Assembly: GCA_022702125.1 (NCBI GenBank)
Contig: JAKOND010000215.1
Coordinates: 1-43,881, forward strand
DNA length: 43,881 bases
Direction: 5' to 3'
DNA from: Burkholderiaceae bacterium
Lineage (GTDB): Bacteria; Pseudomonadota; Gammaproteobacteria; Burkholderiales; Burkholderiaceae_C
Below the pieces are notes generated by a model that did not search any database, had not been told where the DNA came from, and saw only the letters and a list, made by a program, of their open reading frames with translations. Position numbers and translations under genes: made by a program. Shown here piece by piece: positions 39,788-43,881 of this stretch (within the stretch, counting starts at the first letter, position 1; the number at the start of each line of letters is the position of its first letter).

Positions 39788-41017
39788 TTACTTGCTGAAG
39801 AGCACGCCGTCGGCCTGCATGTCGGCGATCTGCGTCGCGTCGAAACCGAGGCTGGCTGCGATTTCCGCGTTGTGCTCGCCCAGTTCGGGCGCCACCCGCG
39901 CGATCGAGGTGTCGCACCCCGACATCCGGAAAGGAAGGTTCGGCAGGCGGATCTTTCCGAGCGCCGGATGGTCCTGCTCGACCACCATGCCGCGCGCACG
40001 GATCTGCGGATCGGCGAGCACTTCGTCGATGCGTTGGACCTTGGCCGCAGGCACGTCGATGCCGTCCAGCATCTGCAGCACCCGGGCGACCGGCCGCGCC
40101 GCGACCCACGGCCTCACCACCGCGAGGATGTCCGCCCGGTGGGCATTCCGCCCGGCCGACGCGTGCAACCGCGCGTCGCTGCCGAACCCCGCGGGGCCGC
40201 CGTTCCTTTCGACCAGCGCGGCGAAGCGCCTCCACGCGTCGTCCACCTGCGCGGCGATCACGAGGTCGCCGTCCTGCGCGCGGAAGACGCCGTAGAGCGT
40301 GGAATTGGGCATGTCGTGGCCGGTCTGCACCGGCACCTCCCGTCCGTCGGAAAGCGTGTAGCACTGCACCGCGTATTCGTGCATCGACACCAGCGTGTCG
40401 TACAGCGCCATGTCGATGTGCTGCCCGCGGCCGGACTTCACGCGCCCCAGCAGCGCGGCATTGATCGCGGCGACCGCGTGGATGCCGGTGTACATGTCGC
40501 CGAGCGAGATGCGCAACAGCGGCGGCGCTTCGCCCGGATTGCCCACCATCTGCATGATGCCGCTCTTGGCCTCGGCGATGAGGCCGAAGCCCGCGCGGTG
40601 CGAGTCCGGGCCGGTGTGGCCGTAGGCCGAGATCGAGCAGTACACGAGTCCGGGGTTGGTTTCGGCGAGTTCGGCATAGCCCAGGCCGAGCTTGTCGAGC
40701 GCGCCGGGGCGGTAGTTCTCGACGAACACGTCGGCGCTGTCGACCAGCTTCTTCATCAACGCACGGCCGCGCGGATCCTTCGTGTTGACGCTCAGCCCTT
40801 TCTTGCCCATGTTCTGCTGCAGGAAGTAGCCGCTGTGCTCGCCGACGAACCACGCATGCTGGCGCCCCGCATCGCCCGTGCCGGGTCGCTCGACCTTGAT
40901 GACCTCCGCGCCGAGCGCGGCGAGGCAGCGCCCGACATAGGGGCCGGCCAGGAAGTGGCTGTAATCGATGACGCGGAAGCCGGCCAGCGGCAGCGCCTGC
41001 TGCGGAGACGCGCTCAT
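39788..41017 (-). CDS. CaiB/BaiF family (class III) CoA-transferase
   Basis: A 409-residue class III CoA-transferase. Asp174 in RISLGDMYTGIHA corresponds to the catalytic Asp of formyl-CoA transferase. Other family features are GFRVIDYSHFLAGPYVGR, EVIKVERPGTGDAGR, VFVENYRPGALDKLGLGY and GQHIDMALYDTL. It moves CoA from a donor such as succinyl-CoA to a carboxylic acid. Its start overlaps the MaoC gene stop by 4 bases (ATGA), so activation and hydration are probably consecutive steps. The acid is unknown. The open frame continues to 41842 as a shadow. Confidence 0.9.
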   Translation of the reverse strand: MSASPQQALPLAGFRVIDYSHFLAGPYVGRCLAALGAEVIKVERPGTGDAGRQHAWFVGEHSGYFLQQNMGKKGLSVNTKDPRGRALMKKLVDSADVFVENYRPGALDKLGLGYAELAETNPGLVYCSISAYGHTGPDSHRAGFGLIAEAKSGIMQMVGNPGEAPPLLRISLGDMYTGIHAVAAINAALLGRVKSGRGQHIDMALYDTLVSMHEYAVQCYTLSDGREVPVQTGHDMPNSTLYGVFRAQDGDLVIAAQVDDAWRRFAALVERNGGPAGFGSDARLHASAGRNAHRADILAVVRPWVAARPVARVLQMLDGIDVPAAKVQRIDEVLADPQIRARGMVVEQDHPALGKIRLPNLPFRMSGCDTSIARVAPELGEHNAEIAASLGFDATQIADMQADGVLFSK

Positions 41018-41475
41018 GACGGCCTCCTGGGCACCATCACGCGGTGCTCGCCCTTCTGCACGACCTCGTCGCGCTGGTTGACGAGTTCGGAGGGCAACAC
41101 CAGGATGCCCCAGCCCGGTTTGCTTTTGGATTCGCGTTTGCTGCCGACGTGGAATTTCACCCGCACCGTATCGCCGAGCTTGATGGGTGCCACGAAACTC
41201 CATTCCCAGCCGAGGGACATGCCCGGCATGAAGCGCATGTCGCTCTTCGTCTTGAGCCCGTCGGCCACCGACAGGCCGAACAGCCCGTGCGCCACGCGGG
41301 TGCCGAACGGCGTGGTGCGCGCGTAGGCTTCGTCGGTGTGGACGGGGGTGTGGTCGCCGGTGAGGTCGGCGTAGGCCATCACGCGGGCCTCCGTCACCTC
41401 GTAGGGCGGGCTGGTGCATTCCTGGCCGACGACGGCGTCGTCCCAGTACTTGTCTTCGATGGTCGAGTCGGTCAT
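41014..41475 (-). CDS. MaoC family dehydratase
   Basis: A 153-residue hot-dog-fold hydratase. The MaoC/(R)-specific enoyl-CoA hydratase signature is clear: ADLTGDHTPVHTDEAYA with the catalytic Asp/His pair, and TRVAHGLFGLSV. It would hydrate an enoyl-CoA to a 3-hydroxyacyl-CoA, or the reverse. Translational coupling (ATGA) to the CoA-transferase gene strongly suggests that its substrate is the CoA ester made by that enzyme, a combination known for mesaconyl- and itaconyl-type CoA pathways. Confidence 0.88.
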   Translation of the reverse strand: MTDSTIEDKYWDDAVVGQECTSPPYEVTEARVMAYADLTGDHTPVHTDEAYARTTPFGTRVAHGLFGLSVADGLKTKSDMRFMPGMSLGWEWSFVAPIKLGDTVRVKFHVGSKRESKSKPGWGILVLPSELVNQRDEVVQKGEHRVMVPRRPS

Positions 41476-41514
41476 GGTGTAGATGTCTCTGTTCGTGCGT
41501 CGGGTGACGGCTCT

Positions 41515-41898
41515 TCAGGCGCGGGGATCGATGGCGAGGGCGCGCGCCACGGCGCCAGCGCTGGCCTGGATGAATTCGACGGCCAGGCCGTCCGGCAGGC
41601 GCAGCCAGTTGCGGCCCTGCGGCATCTCGGTCACGCCGAAGGCCCGTGCCGCGGCGAGCGCGGCTTCGAGGTCCTCGCACATCACGCCGAGATGGCCGAG
41701 GCGGCCTTCGGGCCCCGCGTAGTCCGGTTTCGCCATGAACTGCATGCCGCCGAGGGTCCAGTACTGGACCGGTTCTTCGAGCGTGCCCTGCACCTCCCGC
41801 ATCGTCATGCCGCAGACGTCGCGGAAGAACCCGATGTGCCAATGGATGTCTTTCACCCAGATGGCGACATGTTCCACATAGGCGCGTGGCGTGCTCAT
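41515..41898 (-). CDS. VOC family protein (glyoxalase/dioxygenase fold)
   Basis: A 127-residue vicinal-oxygen-chelate protein with one glyoxalase-like module pair: YVEHVAIWVKDIHWHIGFF at the start, GRLGHLGVMCEDLEAALA in the middle and GLAVEFIQASA near the end. Metal ligands are probably His10, the His in LGHLG and the Glu in AVEFI. The family includes epimerases, lyases and dioxygenases; with CoA-ester enzymes next door, an epimerase role is possible. Its start overlaps the panE-like stop by 4 bases. Downstream MaoC follows after 39 bases. Confidence 0.82.
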   Translation of the reverse strand: MSTPRAYVEHVAIWVKDIHWHIGFFRDVCGMTMREVQGTLEEPVQYWTLGGMQFMAKPDYAGPEGRLGHLGVMCEDLEAALAAARAFGVTEMPQGRNWLRLPDGLAVEFIQASAGAVARALAIDPRA

Positions 41899-42824
41899 TT
41901 GGCCTCCAGCCGGCGTTCGATGCCCTTGATGGCGGCGACCAGCGTCTGGTTCACCGGCGTCGGCACGTTGTGCCTGTGCCCGGCGCGCACCACCGAGCCG
42001 TTGATGAAGTCGATTTCGGTGATGGATCCTTTCTCCAGGCTCTGCAGCATGGAGGTCTTGAACCCGTAAGGGAGGCCTTCGGCGGCCATCACCCATGCAT
42101 CGCGCGGAGCCTCGATCGACAGCTTTACGCCGATGGCCTGCGCGACAGCCATCGCCTCGGCCACGGCCGCGATGGCCGTGGCCTCGATCTCGGGCACGGC
42201 GTAGAGGCTGCCGTACACCTGGCCCGTGATGCCGCTCAGCGCGCCGGTCGAGACGTTGATGAGCAGCTTGTCCCACATCACGCCCACGATGTTGTCGCTG
42301 ACTTCGCACGGCAGTCCGGCGCGGGCGAACTCGGCCGCGATGGCGCGGGCGCGTTCGCTCACGTTGCCGTCGAGCTCGCCGATCACCGTCCGCTTGCCGC
42401 GCGTGCCGGCGATGATGCGGCCCGGGCCGAGCAGGACGCCGCCAACGTAGGTCTTGCCGGCCAGCACATGCGCACGGCCGGCGACGTCGGCCAGGATCTC
42501 CTCGTGGCCCATGCCGTTCTGCAGCGACATCAGCACGGTGTCGGGTCCGACGACCGACAGCGCGCCTTCGATGGCGGACCGCGTGTGGAAGGACTTGACC
42601 AGCACGATCACGAGGTCGGCTGGCGGCAGCCCCTCGACGCTCGTCGATGCGCGGACCACGACGCGGCGTTCCGCGTCGCCGTCCTGCATGAGGAGGCCGT
42701 TGCGCTGGATCGCGTCGACGTGCGCCTGGAACGGATCGATGAGCGTGACGTCCGACCCGCCCGCCGCGAGCGTGCCGCCGATGGCGCAGCCGAGGGCGCC
42801 GGCGCCGAGGAAGTAGATTTTCAT
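41895..42824 (-). CDS. Ketopantoate reductase family protein (PanE/ApbA)
   Basis: A 309-residue NAD(P)H-dependent 2-keto-acid reductase. The N-terminal MKIYFLGAGALGCAIGG is the Rossmann GxGxxG, and MWDKLLINVSTGAL contains the family's catalytic Lys and Asn. In pantothenate synthesis PanE reduces ketopantoate, but many catabolic operons carry PanE-like enzymes for other keto acids; the setting here favours the second role. It is the first gene of the minus-strand operon and overlaps the VOC gene by 4 bases. A GGGAGA ribosome-binding site precedes ATG 42824. Confidence 0.88.
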   Translation of the reverse strand: MKIYFLGAGALGCAIGGTLAAGGSDVTLIDPFQAHVDAIQRNGLLMQDGDAERRVVVRASTSVEGLPPADLVIVLVKSFHTRSAIEGALSVVGPDTVLMSLQNGMGHEEILADVAGRAHVLAGKTYVGGVLLGPGRIIAGTRGKRTVIGELDGNVSERARAIAAEFARAGLPCEVSDNIVGVMWDKLLINVSTGALSGITGQVYGSLYAVPEIEATAIAAVAEAMAVAQAIGVKLSIEAPRDAWVMAAEGLPYGFKTSMLQSLEKGSITEIDFINGSVVRAGHRHNVPTPVNQTLVAAIKGIERRLEAK

Positions 42825-42834
42825 GCGTGTCTCC

Positions 42835-42868
42835 CGAAGGAATATCTCGAAGGAATGCCTCGAAGATA
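42835..42868. repeat. 13-bp tandem repeats in the panE leader
   Basis: CGAAGGAAT occurs at 42835 and 42848 and CGAAG again at 42861, exactly 13 bases apart. The block covers the presumed -10 box (TATCTT, complement of 42863-42868) and the untranslated leader of the panE-like gene. It could be a repeated binding site. Confidence 0.5.
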
Positions 42869-42914
42869 GGTTCCGGCAGACATTTGGGCTATGACATGGA
42901 TCGAATGATCTACA

Positions 42915-42927
42915 TTTCGTTTTGAAA
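42915..42927. promoter_or_regulatory. LysR-type operator at the start of the NodD-type LysR gene
   Basis: TTTC (42915-42918), GTTTT, GAAA (42924-42927) is a T-N11-A palindrome whose last base is the first base of the LysR ATG. Its centre (42921) is about 65 bases upstream of the transcription start predicted for the panE-like operon. It should let the LysR protein activate that operon and repress itself. Confidence 0.45.
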
Positions 42928-43877
42928 TGGATGCAGGCAACGACAACCGCCAAGGAAGCGCGGACTTGCTCAGCCTCAAGCTGCTGTGCCTGTTCGACCT
43001 CCTCTACACCACGCGCAGCGTGACGCGTGCGGCCGATCAGCTTGGCCAAAGCCAGCCGACGGTGAGCAACTGGCTGGGCCGGCTGCGCAGGCATCTGGGC
43101 GACGAACTGTTCGTGCGCACCGCGGCAGGCATGCAGCCGACACCGCGGGCGGAAGAACTGATCGTTCCGGCGCGCGAGGCATTGGCCGCGCTGCGCCGTG
43201 TGGCTGCGCCGCCCGAGTCGTTCGACCCGTCCAGCTCCACCCGACGCTTTCGTATCTGCATGACGGATGCGAGCCACATCACGCTGCTGCCACGACTGCT
43301 CGCGCACGTCCGCGTCGTGGGCCCCGACATCCGCCTGGAGGCTGCGCGCATCGACGAGGAAACCGGACAGGCACTGCAGTCGGGCCAGGCCGACCTCGCG
43401 ATCGGACTGGTCCCGTGGCTCGAATCAGGCTTCTACCAACAGGTGCTGTATCCCCAGGACTGGGTGTGCCTGGTCAATGCCCGACATCCGCGGATCACGG
43501 CAAAAGGCATGGGCCTGCGAGACTTCGAAGCCGAAGCGCACATCGGCATCGTCGGCGGCACGGGCGTTCAGCTGTTGGAGGCGGCGCTGTTGCGGCACCG
43601 TGTCGAACGACGAATCCTGCTGGAGCTACCCGGCTTCCTGGGACTGGCCGCCATCGTTTCGAGCACCGACCTCGTGGCCACGGTGCCCCGCCAGATCGGA
43701 GAGACGCTGGCCCGCGCCAACGGGCTCGCTGTCGTCGAGTGCCCGGTGCCGGTGCCGTCCTTCACCGTCAAGCAGCACTGGCATGCCCGATACAGACAAG
43801 ACCCGGCGAATCGCTGGTTGCGCATGCTGTGCGAGCAGCTCTTCGCCAGGAAATCGAACTCATCCCAGAGGATGTAG
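42927..43877 (+). CDS. LysR-family regulator (NodD/PcpR-like)
   Basis: A 316-residue LysR-type regulator. The helix-turn-helix lies in LKLLCLFDLLYTTRSVTRAA and SQPTVSNWLGRLRRHLGDEL, typical of the NodD/LinR/PcpR subgroup, and the effector domain begins RRFRICMTDASHITLLPRLL. The gene is complete, ending in TAG at 43875-43877, four bases before the window edge. It is divergent from the panE-to-aroQ operon and separated from it by 102 bases; it is the probable regulator. ATG 42927 is the only ATG before the conserved region. Confidence 0.88.
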   Translation: MDAGNDNRQGSADLLSLKLLCLFDLLYTTRSVTRAADQLGQSQPTVSNWLGRLRRHLGDELFVRTAAGMQPTPRAEELIVPAREALAALRRVAAPPESFDPSSSTRRFRICMTDASHITLLPRLLAHVRVVGPDIRLEAARIDEETGQALQSGQADLAIGLVPWLESGFYQQVLYPQDWVCLVNARHPRITAKGMGLRDFEAEAHIGIVGGTGVQLLEAALLRHRVERRILLELPGFLGLAAIVSSTDLVATVPRQIGETLARANGLAVVECPVPVPSFTVKQHWHARYRQDPANRWLRMLCEQLFARKSNSSQRM

Positions 43878-43881
43878 ACAG

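Noticed and set aside
1-43881. CRISPR arrays, insertion sequences, integrase or attachment sites
   Set aside because: I saw no spaced repeat array, no transposase or integrase motifs, and no terminal repeats flanking any gene block. The only tandem repeats are the short ones at 42835-42868.

Overview
The window is strongly GC-rich with dense, often overlapping genes. Three orphan Bug/TctC-type tricarboxylate-binding proteins, four LysR regulators, a stand-alone NnrD, a DUF1800/DUF1501 pair and a gallate meta-cleavage cluster point to a betaproteobacterium of the order Burkholderiales, most likely Comamonadaceae (Variovorax/Xylophilus-like). This placement is inference from gene content. I see no rRNA, tRNA, CRISPR array, insertion sequence, phage gene or origin. 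The segment reads as chromosomal catabolic and accessory sequence.

Layout. 1-2010: tail of a Gly-rich gene, a histidine phosphatase and NnrD (NAD(P)HX repair). 2011-4373: an orphan terminator with a possible small transcript, a minus-strand cluster of small stress-type proteins (DUF2945, DUF3140 and a 48-aa peptide) and the ribosome-assembly GTPase RbgA/YlqF. 4756-8168: exported DUF1800 and DUF1501 proteins. 8276-15909: a LysR gene followed by a six-gene tricarballylate-type operon (tcuA, tcuB, Bug protein, class II aldolase, Bug protein, D-2-hydroxyacid dehydrogenase) with a near-perfect LysR operator in front. 16003-17514: an Old Yellow Enzyme divergent from an ArsR regulator. 17560-22289: a minus-strand operon (Gfo/Idh/MocA dehydrogenase, TIM-barrel isomerase, KstD-like flavoprotein) divergent from a LysR gene. 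22350-23897: Lrp/AsnC divergent from an EamA exporter. 24064-29791: a small membrane protein, then a DUF2760 - Hsp70 - Hsp70/DUF3731 chaperone operon. 29831-34918: gallate catabolism (gallate dioxygenase, a signal-less ModA-like protein, LigJ-type hydratase, LigK/RraA-type aldolase) divergent from a LysR gene. 34981-36831: IclR divergent from a third Bug protein. 37030-38127: an HSL-type lipoprotein esterase. 38491-42824: a tightly coupled six-gene operon (ketopantoate-reductase-like, VOC, MaoC hydratase, CaiB/BaiF CoA-transferase, AroE-like, divergent AroQ-like) divergent from a NodD-type LysR gene at 42927-43877.

How the parts fit. Most of the window is devoted to uptake and breakdown of organic acids and aromatic compounds, arranged as regulator/operon pairs. 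GalA, LigJ and LigK would take gallate to pyruvate and oxaloacetate, but the tautomerase usually needed in between is not recognisable here. The best candidates for undescribed biology are the AroE/AroQ/CoA-transferase/MaoC operon, the DUF2760/twin-Hsp70 cassette, and the ModA-like protein embedded in the gallate operon. Three operons (tcu, galA, panE) share the same inferred promoter geometry: a T-N11-A palindrome centred about 65 bases before the predicted transcription start.
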